Shown: positions 26,129-34,347, counted from the stretch's first letter. The stretch is 64,000 bases of DNA from Methylobacterium planeticum (GCF_008806345.1 NZ_VZZJ01000005.1:124001-188000), one strand, 5' to 3'. The notes: generated from the sequence alone by a model not told the origin. Made by a program: numbers and translations.

Positions 26129-27085
26129 ATGCTCCCGACCCGACGCACGATCCTGGCCGGGGCCGCCCTGCTCCCGGCCGCACTCCAGTCCCGCGCGCAG
26201 GAAGCCCGGGCGCAGGAAGCCGGGCCTCGGACGCCGCCCGCCGGCGCGGCGTCCGAGGCGGGCCTGATCCGGCGGCCGATCCCCTCGTCGGGGGAGACCC
26301 TGCCGGCGATCGGCATCGGCACCTCGCGCCGCTACGAGGTCGAGCCCGTGCCCGACAAGGTCGCCCCCTTGCGGGAGGCGGTGGAGCGCTTCGTCGCCCT
26401 CGGCGGCACGGTGATCGACACCGCCCCGAGCTACGGCACCGCCGAGGACGTGCTCGGCATGATCCTGCCCGGGGCCCTGCGCGACAAGGTGTTCCTGGCG
26501 AGCAAGGTCAGCGAGAGCGGGCGCGAGGCGGGGGCGGCCCAGATCGAGCGCTCCTTCGAGCGCCTGCGCACGCCGGTGATCGACCTCATCGCCGTGCACA
26601 ACCTGATCGACCCCGGCAACAACCTCGCGACCCTGCGCGAGCTCAAGGCGAAGACGCGCATCCGCTACGTCGGCGTCACGGTCTGGCGCGACGGCCAGTT
26701 CTCCGACCTCGAGGCCCTGATGCGGCGGGAGGCGCTGGACGCGGTCCAGGTCAACTACGCCATCGACAACCGGGCCGCGGCCGAGCGCATCCTGCCGTTG
26801 GCGCAGGAACGCGGCATGGCCGTGATGGTCAACGTGCCCTTCGGGCGCGACCGCCTGTTCAAGGCGGTGCAGGGCCGCGCGCTGCCCCCCTGGGCGGAGG
26901 AGTTCGACTGCGCGAGCTGGCCGCAATTCTTCCTGAAATACGTCCTCGGCCACCCGGCCGTGACCTGCCCGATCCCCGGCATGGCCAAGGCCGCCTATGT
27001 CGAGGACAACCTCGGCGCCGCGCGCGGGCGGCTGCCCGACGCGGCGACCCGCGCCAAGATGGAGGCTCTGATCGATGCGCTCTGA
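26129..27085 (+). CDS. Tat-exported aldo/keto reductase
   Basis: 318 aa. The N-terminus has a twin-arginine signal (TRRTILAGAALLPAAL), then a disordered AQEARAQEAG linker, so the enzyme is predicted to be periplasmic. The AKR catalytic tetrad is visible: D and Y in VIDTAPSYG, K in FLASKV, H in IAVHN, which makes it an active-looking (beta/alpha)8 oxidoreductase that would use NAD(P)H to reduce carbonyls. It overlaps the next gene by 11 bp, and that gene overlaps the third. NAD(P)H is not normally available in the periplasm, so the enzyme must be exported with bound cofactor or supplied with it. Confidence 0.85.
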   Translation: MLPTRRTILAGAALLPAALQSRAQEARAQEAGPRTPPAGAASEAGLIRRPIPSSGETLPAIGIGTSRRYEVEPVPDKVAPLREAVERFVALGGTVIDTAPSYGTAEDVLGMILPGALRDKVFLASKVSESGREAGAAQIERSFERLRTPVIDLIAVHNLIDPGNNLATLRELKAKTRIRYVGVTVWRDGQFSDLEALMRREALDAVQVNYAIDNRAAAERILPLAQERGMAVMVNVPFGRDRLFKAVQGRALPPWAEEFDCASWPQFFLKYVLGHPAVTCPIPGMAKAAYVEDNLGAARGRLPDAATRAKMEALIDAL

Positions 27086-27803
27086 CGCTTTCCACCGCCG
27101 CCGCCTGCTCGGGCTCGGGCTCGCGCTCTCCGCCGGCCTGCTGACCGGCAACGCCCAAGCCGAGGGGGCGAAGCCCGCCCGCATCGGCATCATCGGGGCG
27201 GGCAATATCGGGGGCACGATCGGCAGCCTCTGGGTCAAGGGCGGCCACGAGGTGATGTTCTCCTCCCGCCATCCCGAGGAGCTGAAGGGCCTCGTCGAGG
27301 GGCTCGGGCCCCGCGCCAAGGCCGGCACCCCGGCCGAGGCCGTCGCGTTCGGGGAGGCGGTGCTGATCGCCGTGCCCTACAAGGCCTATCCGGACCTGTC
27401 GCGGGATTACGGCGAGGCCCTGAAGGGCCGGGTCGTGATCGATGCCGGCAACGCCACCCAGGCCCGCGACGGCGACCTCTACACCGAGGTCAAGACCAAC
27501 GGCATCGGGGCGACGAGCGCCAAGTACTTCCCCGGCGCCCGGATCGTGCGGGCCTTCAACGCCGCGAACTACAAGATCTTCGCCAAGAACGCGGGCCGGA
27601 ACGCCCCCCGCATGGCGATCCCGATCGCGGGGGACGACGAGGCGGCGCTGGAGCTCGCCAGGCGGCTGGTCTCGGATGCGGGCTTCGACCCCGTCCTGGT
27701 CGGCCCCCTCAAGGACGCCGACCGGTTCGCCATGGGCTCGGCGGGCTTCGGCCACGACCTCTCCGCGCCGGAGCTGCGCCAGATGCTCGGGCTCGCCCCG
27801 TGA
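27075..27803 (+). CDS. Tat-signal F420/NADP-oxidoreductase-like Rossmann protein
   Basis: 242 aa. Twin-arginine-type signal (FHRRRLLGLGLALSAGLL), then at residues ~37-50 the Rossmann motif ARIGIIGAGNIGGTIG with SSRHPEEL after the second strand, where the SR pair suggests NADP(H). The fold is that of the NADPH-dependent F420 reductase / YrpE-like family (RVVIDAGNA, RIVRAFNAANYKIF). It overlaps the aldo/keto reductase upstream (11 bp) and the carrier gene downstream (GTGA), so all three are translationally coupled. Most relatives are cytoplasmic; export of this one is predicted from the signal only. Confidence 0.8.
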   Translation: MRSDAFHRRRLLGLGLALSAGLLTGNAQAEGAKPARIGIIGAGNIGGTIGSLWVKGGHEVMFSSRHPEELKGLVEGLGPRAKAGTPAEAVAFGEAVLIAVPYKAYPDLSRDYGEALKGRVVIDAGNATQARDGDLYTEVKTNGIGATSAKYFPGARIVRAFNAANYKIFAKNAGRNAPRMAIPIAGDDEAALELARRLVSDAGFDPVLVGPLKDADRFAMGSAGFGHDLSAPELRQMLGLAP

Positions 27804-29239
27804 CGCAGCCCGCGGCGGACGCCCCGGCGGACCCCGCCGCGCCGGCCGGGCGAGGCGCGCTCGGCCGCCTGATCGGGATCCGGCCCGGGGAGGGGCCGGC
27901 GCTGGCCTGGTCCTGGGCCTACATCTTCTCGCTCCTCGCCGCCTATTACGTGCTGCGCCCGATCCGCGACCAGATGGGGGTGGCGAGCGGCCTCGAGAAC
28001 CTGCCCTGGCTGTTCACCGCCACCCTGGTGGGGATGCTGGCGCTCAACATCCCGTTCGGCTGGCTGGTGAAGACCCTGCCGCGGGCGCGGTTCGTGCCGC
28101 TGACCTACCGGTTCTTCGCCCTCAACATCCTGCTCTTCGCCCTCGCCCTGTTCCTGGCGCCCCCCGGGGCCGACATCTGGATCGGGCGGGTGTTCTTCGT
28201 CTGGCTGTCGATCTTCAACCTGTTCGTGGTGTCGATCTTCTGGGCCACCATCGTGGACGTGTTCACCACCGAGCAGGGCAAGCGCCTGTTCGGCTTCATC
28301 GCGGCGGGCGCGACCCTCGGGGCCATCGCGGGCTCGGCCACCACCGCGATCCTGGCGCGCAGCGTGCCGAGCTGGGCCCTGCTGCTCTGCGCCGTGGGGC
28401 TCCTCGAGACGGCGGTGTTCAGCATGCGCGGCCTCGCGCGCCTGTCGGAGCGCCTGCACCAGGTGCCGGCCGCGGAGGCCCGCGAGGCCATCGGCGGCAG
28501 CATCTGGGCCGGGCTGACCCGGACGCTCGCCTCCCCCTACCTCCTGAACATCGGCCTGTTCCTGCTGCTGTTCTCGGTGACCTCGACCTTCCTGTATTTC
28601 GAGCAGGCCGGCATCGCCAAGCGCAGCTTCCCGGACCGGGGGGCGCAGACGGCCTTCTTCGCCCAGGTCGACCTCCTGGTGAACATCCTGACGCTCGGGG
28701 TGCAGCTCTTCCTCACCGGCCGCATCGTGCGCCGGATCGGCGTCGGCTGGACCCTGGCGCTGCTGCCCGCGGTGAGCGCGGCCGGGTTCGCGGCGCTCGC
28801 GCTGTCGCCCACCATCGCGGCGATCGTGGGCTTCCAGGTGCTGCGGCGGGCGGGCAACTTCGCCATCGCGCGCCCGATCCGCGAGGTGCTGTTCACGGTG
28901 GTGCCGCGGGAGGACCGCTACAAGGCCAAGGGCTTCATCGACACCGTGGTCTACCGCCTCGGCGATCAGGTCGGGGCCTGGTCCTTCACGGGGATCGCGG
29001 CCCTCGGCCTCGGCGCGACGGCGGTGGCGGCGACCGCGGTGCCGCTCTCCCTGGCCTGGCTCCTGAACAGCCTCTGGCTCGGCCGGGCGCAGGAGAGGCG
29101 CGCGGCCGCCGCGGAGGCGCAAGCCGCCGCCGCGGAGGCGCAAGCGGCCCAAGGGGAGGCGGCCCAAGGGGAGGCGGCCGAGGCGAGGGCGGCCGACGGG
29201 ACGGCGACGGAGGCGAAGCCCGCGCAGGCGCGGGCCTGA
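27800..29239 (+). CDS. ATP/ADP-translocase-type (Npt1/Npt2 family) carrier
   Basis: 479 aa from a GTG overlapping the upstream stop. Twelve predicted membrane helices. The sequence resembles the TLC/NTT nucleotide transporter family (SWAYIFSLLAAYYVLRPIRD near residue 45, and a central STFLYFEQAGIAK). NTT proteins are best known from intracellular bacteria and plastids, where members exchange ATP/ADP or move NAD+. Divergent copies also occur in free-living bacteria with unknown substrate. The C-terminal ~50 residues are an Ala/Glu repeat tail (AAEAQAAAAEAQAAQGEAAQ). In this operon with two NAD(P)-fold exported enzymes, a role in nucleotide or dinucleotide movement is tempting but unproven. Confidence 0.8.
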   Translation: MTQPAADAPADPAAPAGRGALGRLIGIRPGEGPALAWSWAYIFSLLAAYYVLRPIRDQMGVASGLENLPWLFTATLVGMLALNIPFGWLVKTLPRARFVPLTYRFFALNILLFALALFLAPPGADIWIGRVFFVWLSIFNLFVVSIFWATIVDVFTTEQGKRLFGFIAAGATLGAIAGSATTAILARSVPSWALLLCAVGLLETAVFSMRGLARLSERLHQVPAAEAREAIGGSIWAGLTRTLASPYLLNIGLFLLLFSVTSTFLYFEQAGIAKRSFPDRGAQTAFFAQVDLLVNILTLGVQLFLTGRIVRRIGVGWTLALLPAVSAAGFAALALSPTIAAIVGFQVLRRAGNFAIARPIREVLFTVVPREDRYKAKGFIDTVVYRLGDQVGAWSFTGIAALGLGATAVAATAVPLSLAWLLNSLWLGRAQERRAAAAEAQAAAAEAQAAQGEAAQGEAAEARAADGTATEAKPAQARA

Positions 29240-29248
29240 GGCCGGCGC

Positions 29249-29407
29249 TCAGCGCCGCCCGGCCCGCACCCGGACCGGCACCACCCGGGGCCTGTGCCGG
29301 GCGCCGAGCGCCCAGCCGGCGAGCAGGATCGAGGCGAGGACCGCGCCTCCGGCAAGGCCGTCGCTGACGGCTTCGGCGATCTCGACGACCATGCCGGCGA
29401 TCATCAT
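29249..29407 (-). CDS. Small membrane protein downstream of a CtrA-type box
   Basis: 52 aa from ATG-ATG at 29407 with a GGAGGG ribosome site at proper spacing. One membrane helix (AGGAVLASILLAGWALGA) after an amphipathic start, and a basic tail (RHRPRVVPVRVRAGRR). Not recognised. A perfect TTAA-N7-TTAA box lies 44 nt upstream, which suggests cell-cycle-regulated expression. It is convergent with the NTT-type carrier gene (10 bp between stops). Confidence 0.6.
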   Translation of the reverse strand: MMIAGMVVEIAEAVSDGLAGGAVLASILLAGWALGARHRPRVVPVRVRAGRR

Positions 29408-29450
29408 GGGTCAGCCCTCCGATCAGCGAGACAAGACTGCGCCCGCATGG

Positions 29451-29465
29451 TTAACGCATCGTTAA
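29451..29465 (-). promoter_or_regulatory. CtrA-type box (TTAA-N7-TTAA)
   Basis: Perfect TTAACGCATCGTTAA, near-palindromic, extended to TTAACC on the minus strand. It overlaps the stop codon of the 29451-29717 gene and lies upstream of the small membrane protein gene. Confidence 0.6.
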
Positions 29466-29717
29466 CGGGCCTGAATCCTCCGGCTCCAGGTCGCCGAGGC
29501 GGGCCCGGCCCTGATCGGTGATCGCCCAGGTCGCGAAGGTGCCGCCGATATGGGGGCCGGCCTGCGTGCCGACCCATTGCAGGCTGCCCGCCCGCTCGAG
29601 GAGGCGCAGGCGCGCATGGTCCCGCGGCCAGCCGCGGTCCGGGGTCTGCTTGATCGAGATGCGGCCCTCGACGGAGATGGCGGCCTTGCCGAGGAGACGA
29701 CGCTCGTGACGCTGCAT
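29451..29717 (-). CDS. Small winged-helix-like hypothetical protein
   Basis: 88 aa from an ATG at 29717 with AAAGGA before it. Basic N-terminus (MQRHERRLLGKAAISVEGRI). The end, FATWAITDQGRARLGDLEPE, looks like the last strand and helix of a winged-helix domain (ITDxGRA motif of MarR/PadR-like proteins). It could be a compact DNA-binding protein. Its TAA stop lies within the CtrA-type box. The 29718-30293 spacer upstream holds short gcacgattccggcg repeats and no supported gene. Confidence 0.55.
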   Translation of the reverse strand: MQRHERRLLGKAAISVEGRISIKQTPDRGWPRDHARLRLLERAGSLQWVGTQAGPHIGGTFATWAITDQGRARLGDLEPEDSGPLTMR

Positions 29718-30293
29718 GGGCAATTCCTTTCTCGCACAAACGCTGGCGACGGGCAGGGATCGGGGAGGGCCGCCGCGCAGCCGTTCGGCCGTGCGGCCGG
29801 GCCGGCCGAACGGCCGCCCTCGACGTGACGAAGCGGGCGGCGGCGGGGCGCTGCGGCGCGTGGGGGTTGAGGCGCCACGCCCCGGAGGGGTTGTGGCGGC
29901 CGGCGACGGGTTCATTGTGGCGGGTTGGGTTCGACAGCCTGGATCGAGACCCGTGGGCACCCGGGGATGCCGGCGCCACCGGCCGCCATCGCTGGGCGGG
30001 ACCGTGGACCACCCGACCGACGAATCGGAGGCGGGGTGCCGGAGCGCGGGGTGAAGCTTAGCCACGATTCCCTGAGGCGCAAGGCGGCACGATTCCGGCG
30101 GCACGATTCCGGCGGGACGGAGTTCGGCCCGGCATGGCCGGCGCGGGATGGCCGGCGCGGGCGGGGCCCGGGGGGCCCATCGCGAGACGCCGGCTTCGGT
30201 TCCCGTCATTCGCGCCCGGTCGGTCCGGCGTCGGGCGCGGGGCCGGGCGGCTTCCGATCCGGCCGCGAGTCGCCTAGACCGGGAGCCCCGCGC

Positions 30294-30308
30294 TTAAGCG
30301 CCGGTTAA
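30294..30308 (+). promoter_or_regulatory. CtrA-type box (TTAA-N7-TTAA)
   Basis: Perfect TTAAGCGCCGGTTAA followed by CC, 63 nt upstream of the 30372 gene. Confidence 0.6.
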
Positions 30309-30371
30309 CCATGAGGCCGCGATCCTGCCCGCCCCCACCCAGCCGCAACCCAGGATCGAGGGACGTCAGAG

Positions 30372-30905
30372 ATGACTCATCGCCCGCGCGGCTGCCCGAA
30401 GATCGTCCCGTCCATGCGCGCCCGGCTCATGCGCACCCGGCTCAGGGGTCTCCTGCGCCTCGCCGCCGCCGCGAGCCTCGCGGGGGCGCTGCCGGCCGGG
30501 GCGCAGGAGACGGGCATGCGGGGCGGCGAGGCGCCCCTGTTCCTGCGGATCCGGCCCCAGCCCTCCGCCGCCCTCGGCAGCGGAGGCACCCTGCCGGACG
30601 GGCCCTCGGATGCCGAGACCGCCCGGCAGGCGCGCGCCGCCCGGGAGGCCGTGTGGGAGCGCGCGGCGGTGCGGGCACGCATCGCCATCGCGTCGGTCTG
30701 CACCGGCTGCCTGCAGCCGGAGCGGCCCGCCGCGGCGGTCCAGCGCAACGCGGCGACCCGTGCGGATGCGGGGCCCGAGGGACCGCAAGCGCCGCAGAGT
30801 GAACCGCGGGGCGAACCGTCGGGCGCATCGCGAGACCTGCCGGCGAGCCTCGCCGCCCTCTCCGATCCACCATCCCCCAGTCCGACCACGCGAGGTGACC
30901 CATGA
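30372..30905 (+). CDS. Exported hypothetical protein
   Basis: 177 aa. A GAGGGA ribosome site supports the ATG at 30372; a later ATG at 30414 is an alternative that gives a cleaner signal peptide (LRLAAAASLAGALPAGAQ, cleavage near AQE). The mature part contains a CTGC motif (VCTGCLQPERPAAAVQ) that could bind metal or a redox cofactor, then a disordered Pro/Ser tail. Its stop overlaps the start of the next gene by 4 bp, so the two are co-translated. Downstream of a CtrA-type box. Function unknown. Confidence 0.6.
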   Translation: MTHRPRGCPKIVPSMRARLMRTRLRGLLRLAAAASLAGALPAGAQETGMRGGEAPLFLRIRPQPSAALGSGGTLPDGPSDAETARQARAAREAVWERAAVRARIAIASVCTGCLQPERPAAAVQRNAATRADAGPEGPQAPQSEPRGEPSGASRDLPASLAALSDPPSPSPTTRGDP

Positions 30906-31273
30906 CGCAGAGCCATCCGACCAGCGGCGCCACGCCCGACCCGAACTGCCCGGTCTCCCTCGACCTCCTCGGCGCGGTCTACCGGGCCGACGAGTACGAC
31001 CTGCCCGAGATCCTGGCCCGGATCCCGCCCCTGACCCGGGCGAAGCTCGCCGCCTACCTGTACGGCAAGAGCCACATGCACCAGCTCGGCCTCACGGTGG
31101 CGCGGGCCTGCGAGCGCGAGGAGCTGATCCAGGCCGCCGACGAGATCGGCGCGGTGATCTACGGCCAGTCCCGGCTCAAGCCCGCCAAGGCCGCCCCGAC
31201 CCCGGCGGCCCCGGGCACCCCGAAGAAGATCAGCCTCGGCGGATCCTCCGCCAAGGGCCGCCGTTTCGATTGA
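30902..31273 (+). CDS. Cytoplasmic hypothetical protein, coupled to 30372 gene
   Basis: 123 aa with an AGGTGACCC ribosome site. A compact helical domain spans residues ~15-100 (CPVSLDLLGAVYRADEYDLP, LTRAKLAAYLYGKSHMHQLG), followed by a disordered Lys/Pro/Ala tail. No signal peptide. The ATG overlaps the upstream stop (ATGACG within CCCATGA). Not recognised beyond a likely alphaproteobacterial hypothetical. Confidence 0.65.
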   Translation: MTQSHPTSGATPDPNCPVSLDLLGAVYRADEYDLPEILARIPPLTRAKLAAYLYGKSHMHQLGLTVARACEREELIQAADEIGAVIYGQSRLKPAKAAPTPAAPGTPKKISLGGSSAKGRRFD

Positions 31274-31386
31274 GGCCCGGCCTTCGTCCGGGATGTCGGA
31301 CGCGCCGATCGAGGATGCCCCGCCGCGGCCCCGGAACCCCGGGGCCGCGGCGAGCTTGTCGAGGGCCGTCGCCGTGGAGTGACTGA

Positions 31387-31647
31387 ATGTTCGGTGCATG
31401 GTGGAAGCTCGGGATGGACGCCACGATGCTGGCGATCGAATCCCAGCAGGTGATCGGCATGCGTCTGATGATGCTCTCCGCCGGCGGGTCCGCCGCGCAG
31501 GTCGAGGCGCAGCGCATGGTGAACGAGAAGATCATGGCGGCGGGGGAGACCGCGCTCCTCCTCGCCTCCGGGGGCTCCACCGCGCGCGTGGTGGCCGGCT
31601 ATCGCCGGAAGGTCCGGGCCAATGCCCGCCGCCTGTCCCAGGCGTAG
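31387..31647 (+). CDS. Small phasin-like hypothetical protein
   Basis: 86 aa, almost wholly amphipathic helix: MFGAWWKLGMDATMLAIESQ, VIGMRLMMLSAGG, EAQRMVNEKIMAAGETALLL, ending in YRRKVRANARRLSQA. The E-A-Q-R-M-V-x-E-K pattern resembles small phasin-like or polyhydroxyalkanoate-granule-associated helical proteins. Assignment is structural resemblance only. Separate from the 30902 gene by 113 bp. Confidence 0.55.
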   Translation: MFGAWWKLGMDATMLAIESQQVIGMRLMMLSAGGSAAQVEAQRMVNEKIMAAGETALLLASGGSTARVVAGYRRKVRANARRLSQA

Positions 31648-31687
31648 GGAGGGCGCGGACCGGGCGGAAGACAACCCCAGATTGGCG

Positions 31688-31702
31688 TTAACCTCTCCTT
31701 AA
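31688..31702 (+). promoter_or_regulatory. CtrA-type box (TTAA-N7-TTAA)
   Basis: Perfect TTAACCTCTCCTTAA followed by CC, 48 nt upstream of the DUF2934 gene. Both half-sites are TTAACC, the best match in the window. Confidence 0.65.
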
Positions 31703-31750
31703 CCATGCCCTTCCATCGTTCCGGGCAGGCCGGATCAGGAGAGGTGGACG

Positions 31751-32251
31751 ATGGATCGCTTGGAGCAACGCGTGCGCGAGCGCGCCTATTACATCTGGGA
31801 GGGCGAGGGCCGGGTCTGCGGCCGCGCCGCGGCGCACTGGTTCCAGGCCGAGGCGGAGTTCCGCGCGGCGGGCCCCGTGGTCGTCCAGGCCACCGCCGAG
31901 GCGAGCCTCGCCCCGAGCCCCGCCAAGGTGCTGAAGCCCAGGGCGGCGAAGTCCGCGAAGGCCGAGGCCGTGAAGCCGGCCGCCGCCAAGACCGCGGCGC
32001 CCAAAACCGCGGCGCCCAAGGCTGAATCGGCCAAGGCTGAATCGGTCAAGGTTGCGTCGATCAAGGCTGGGGCTCCGAAGGCTGCCGCCCCGAAGGTCTC
32101 CGCCAAGGCCGCCCCGAAGCCCGCCCCGAAGGCCGCGGCGCCCAAGGCCGCGGCGCCCAAGGCCGACAAGGCCGCGGCCGCGACCGTCGCCAAGCTCGCC
32201 GCCGGCAACAAGGCGAAGAGCCCGGCCGGCGCCCGCCCGGCGGTGCACTGA
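31751..32251 (+). CDS. DUF2934 protein with Lys/Ala/Pro-rich tail
   Basis: 166 aa. Residues ~5-40 match DUF2934 (QRVRERAYYIWEGEGR, then AAHWFQAEAEF), a short domain of unknown function common in rhizobia and methylobacteria. From residue ~55 the protein becomes a low-complexity tail of KAAAPK, KAESAKAESVK and PKPAPK units, very like histone H1 tails, and ends with KAKSPAGARPAVH. The tail implies binding to DNA or another polyanion. A CtrA-type box is positioned as its promoter element. Confidence 0.78.
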   Translation: MDRLEQRVRERAYYIWEGEGRVCGRAAAHWFQAEAEFRAAGPVVVQATAEASLAPSPAKVLKPRAAKSAKAEAVKPAAAKTAAPKTAAPKAESAKAESVKVASIKAGAPKAAAPKVSAKAAPKPAPKAAAPKAAAPKADKAAAATVAKLAAGNKAKSPAGARPAVH

Positions 32252-32503
32252 GCGCCCCGGCGGCGCGGACCGAGACGCCCGCCCGCGCCCGAACCTGCGA
32301 CGAGAGCCCGTCCCGGCCGCCGGGGCGGGCTCTCGGCGTTCGTGGCCGCGCCCGCCGGCGGGATCTTGCAAGTAGGACCTTGCACGCGGGATCCCTGGAA
32401 GCGGGATCCGTTGGAACAGGCCGGCCTCCCGGGCCATTGTATGGCAAAGCTTTTCACCCGGCCGCCGCGGCGCCGGCCCACCCCGTCAGCGAGGCACCCC
32501 GTC

Positions 32504-32794
32504 ATGCGGCCCGGATCGACCCTCCTTCTCGCCGCCCTGGCGGTCCTGACGCCCGCCGCCGCGCAGGCCGGCTCCGCCGCCTATGCGCGCCCGGCCCAGG
32601 GTCTCCTTGGGCCCGAGACCCCGATCACGGTCGGGGGGCGCGCGCCCTGGAACCGCGCCTGGGAATACGATTCGGGCAGCGACAACGACCGCCGTCCGGA
32701 GCTCGACTATTACCAGCAGGGCCGCGGCCAGCAGACCGGCGGCCCCGCCCGCAACCTCCTGCCCGACGACGGGCTGCACCTGTTCCCGCGCTGA
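32504..32794 (+). CDS. Small exported hypothetical protein
   Basis: 96 aa. Signal peptide MRPGSTLLLAALAVLTPAAAQA, then a Tyr/Arg/Asn-rich mature part (AWEYDSGSDNDRRPELDYYQ) ending PDDGLHLFPR. No Cys. Not recognised. The 32252-32503 spacer holds imperfect gcgggatcc repeats but no gene. Confidence 0.55.
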   Translation: MRPGSTLLLAALAVLTPAAAQAGSAAYARPAQGLLGPETPITVGGRAPWNRAWEYDSGSDNDRRPELDYYQQGRGQQTGGPARNLLPDDGLHLFPR

Positions 32795-32870
32795 GGCGGA
32801 CCGCCGGAACCGCCGGGCCGCCCACCCGTTCGCCCCCCGCGCCGCGGATCGGCGCGAAGGGGCCGGACCG

Positions 32871-33551
32871 ATGAAAGCCGTGATCTTCGACATCGACGGG
32901 ACGCTCCTCGACAGCGTGGACCTGCACGCCGCCGCCTGGGTCGAGGCCTTCGGGCATTTCGGCGTGACGGTGAAGCCCGCGGACGTCCGCGGCCAGATCG
33001 GCAAGGGCGGCGACCAGCTCATGCCGGTCTTCCTGCCCGAGGAGCGGGTCGAGCGGGAGGGCGAGACCATCGAGGCCTATCGCTCCGACCTGTTCAAGCG
33101 CGACTACCTGCCCAGGGTGAAGCCGTTCCCGGCCGTGCGCGAGTTGTTCGCCCGGATCCGGGCGGACGGGCACACCATCGCGCTCGCCTCGTCGGGCAAG
33201 AGGTCCGAGGTCGAGCATTACCAGGAGATCCTGGGGATCGCCGACCTCGTGGACGTGGCGACGAGCTCCGACGACGCGGACCGCTCGAAGCCCCATCCCG
33301 ACATCTTCCAGGCGGCGCTCCGGAAGCTCGCGCCCCTGAAGGCCCGCGACATGCTCGTGGTGGGCGACACGCCCTACGATGCCGAGGCCGCCCGCAAGGC
33401 GGGGCTGCCCACCCTCGGGGTGCTCTGCGGCGGCTTCCCGGAGGCGGAGCTCTCGGAAGCGGGCTGCATCGCGATCTACCGCGACCCACAGGACCTCCTC
33501 GACGGCTACGACGCCTCGCCGCTGGCACGGGGCCACGCCGTCTCCGGCTGA
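32871..33551 (+). CDS. HAD-superfamily phosphatase (beta-phosphoglucomutase/Gph-like)
   Basis: 226 aa. The four HAD motifs are present: FDIDGTLLDS (nucleophile D7, acid/base D9), IALASSGK, the lysine in RSKPHPDIF and VVGDTPYDAEA. The cap helices after motif I (VDLHAAAWVEAFGHFGV) place it in the subfamily I phosphoglycolate-phosphatase / beta-phosphoglucomutase-like group. Likely a cytoplasmic Mg-dependent phosphatase for a small phosphorylated metabolite. ATG at 32871; an upstream extension of the same frame is non-coding Arg/Pro sequence. Confidence 0.88.
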   Translation: MKAVIFDIDGTLLDSVDLHAAAWVEAFGHFGVTVKPADVRGQIGKGGDQLMPVFLPEERVEREGETIEAYRSDLFKRDYLPRVKPFPAVRELFARIRADGHTIALASSGKRSEVEHYQEILGIADLVDVATSSDDADRSKPHPDIFQAALRKLAPLKARDMLVVGDTPYDAEAARKAGLPTLGVLCGGFPEAELSEAGCIAIYRDPQDLLDGYDASPLARGHAVSG

Positions 33552-33733
33552 CGTCCAGGGAAAAGACGCCCGCGCGGGACGATATCCCCGTCTTCCCGCG
33601 GCCCTGTTGCGGTGATGTGACATCAGTAACGTGCCGGCTACCAATCGGTGACGAGATGGGTGGCGCGCGGCCTCCGAACGGCGTAGCGAGCCGCGCGGAT
33701 AAGCCCGAGATCCCACGAGGACGAGCGCGGATC

Positions 33734-33937
33734 ATGTCTCAGCCGGCCCAGTCGATGTCCCAGTCCATGTCTCCCTCGAAATCCCTGCAGCAGCAGATCT
33801 CGGAGGCCGTCCAGAACCGGGCGGCCCCGATCAGCCACCTGCTGCGCCTGATGTCGGCCCTCGATGCCGATGCCAGCGCCAACGAGAACCTGCGCCACCA
33901 GCTCCGCGCCCGCATCGGCGCCCCCCTCGGCGGCTGA
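33734..33937 (+). CDS. Small Gln/Ser-rich hypothetical protein
   Basis: 67 aa. N-terminal MSQPAQSMSQSMSPSKS repeat, then a helical part (QQQISEAVQNRAAPISHLLR) and RARIGAPLGG end. No signal peptide. GC3-biased. The MSQSMS repeat is a 12-15 bp DNA duplication. Not recognised. Confidence 0.5.
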   Translation: MSQPAQSMSQSMSPSKSLQQQISEAVQNRAAPISHLLRLMSALDADASANENLRHQLRARIGAPLGG

Positions 33938-34026
33938 GGGCGCTTCGGCCGGCCCTCCTCGGGGGACCGGCCCCCGAGGGCCCGCGGCCGGCCCGCCTCC
34001 GGCCGGCCGCGCGGATCCGCGCCGCC

Positions 34027-34347
34027 TCAGCGGGCCCGGCGCGGGCGCCGCGCGGGCTTGCGGGCGCGGTGCTGCGCCCGCTGCATGCAGGCCGTGTAGA
34101 TCTGCCGGCCGACCGCGCGCAGGCCGATCCCCTGCGGGTCGGGGGCCGAGAACACCCGGGCGCGGGCCTCGTTGCGGCAGGCCGCGTCCTGCGGGCTCTG
34201 GATCGGCGGCTCGCCCTGGGCGGAGGCTCCCGGGACGCCGCCGAGGCCGGCGAGGATCAGGCCGAGGAGCGCGGGCGCCAGACGACGGGACAGGGAGCGG
34301 GCATCGGCGGGACCCTGGGGGCGGCTCCGGGCAGCGGCAGGCGGCAT
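34027..34347 (-). CDS. Exported hypothetical protein with two Cys
   Basis: 106 aa. Signal region after a basic leader (LSRRLAPALLGLILAGLGGV, cleavage near ASA-Q). The mature part has CRNEARARVFSA and IYTACMQRAQHRA, two cysteines that may form a disulfide, and a strongly basic end (KPARRPRRAR). This ACRNEA...ACMxxR layout is common in short periplasmic proteins of alphaproteobacteria. Same strand as the two paralogous genes upstream (34496, 35128). Confidence 0.6.
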   Translation of the reverse strand: MPPAAARSRPQGPADARSLSRRLAPALLGLILAGLGGVPGASAQGEPPIQSPQDAACRNEARARVFSAPDPQGIGLRAVGRQIYTACMQRAQHRARKPARRPRRAR

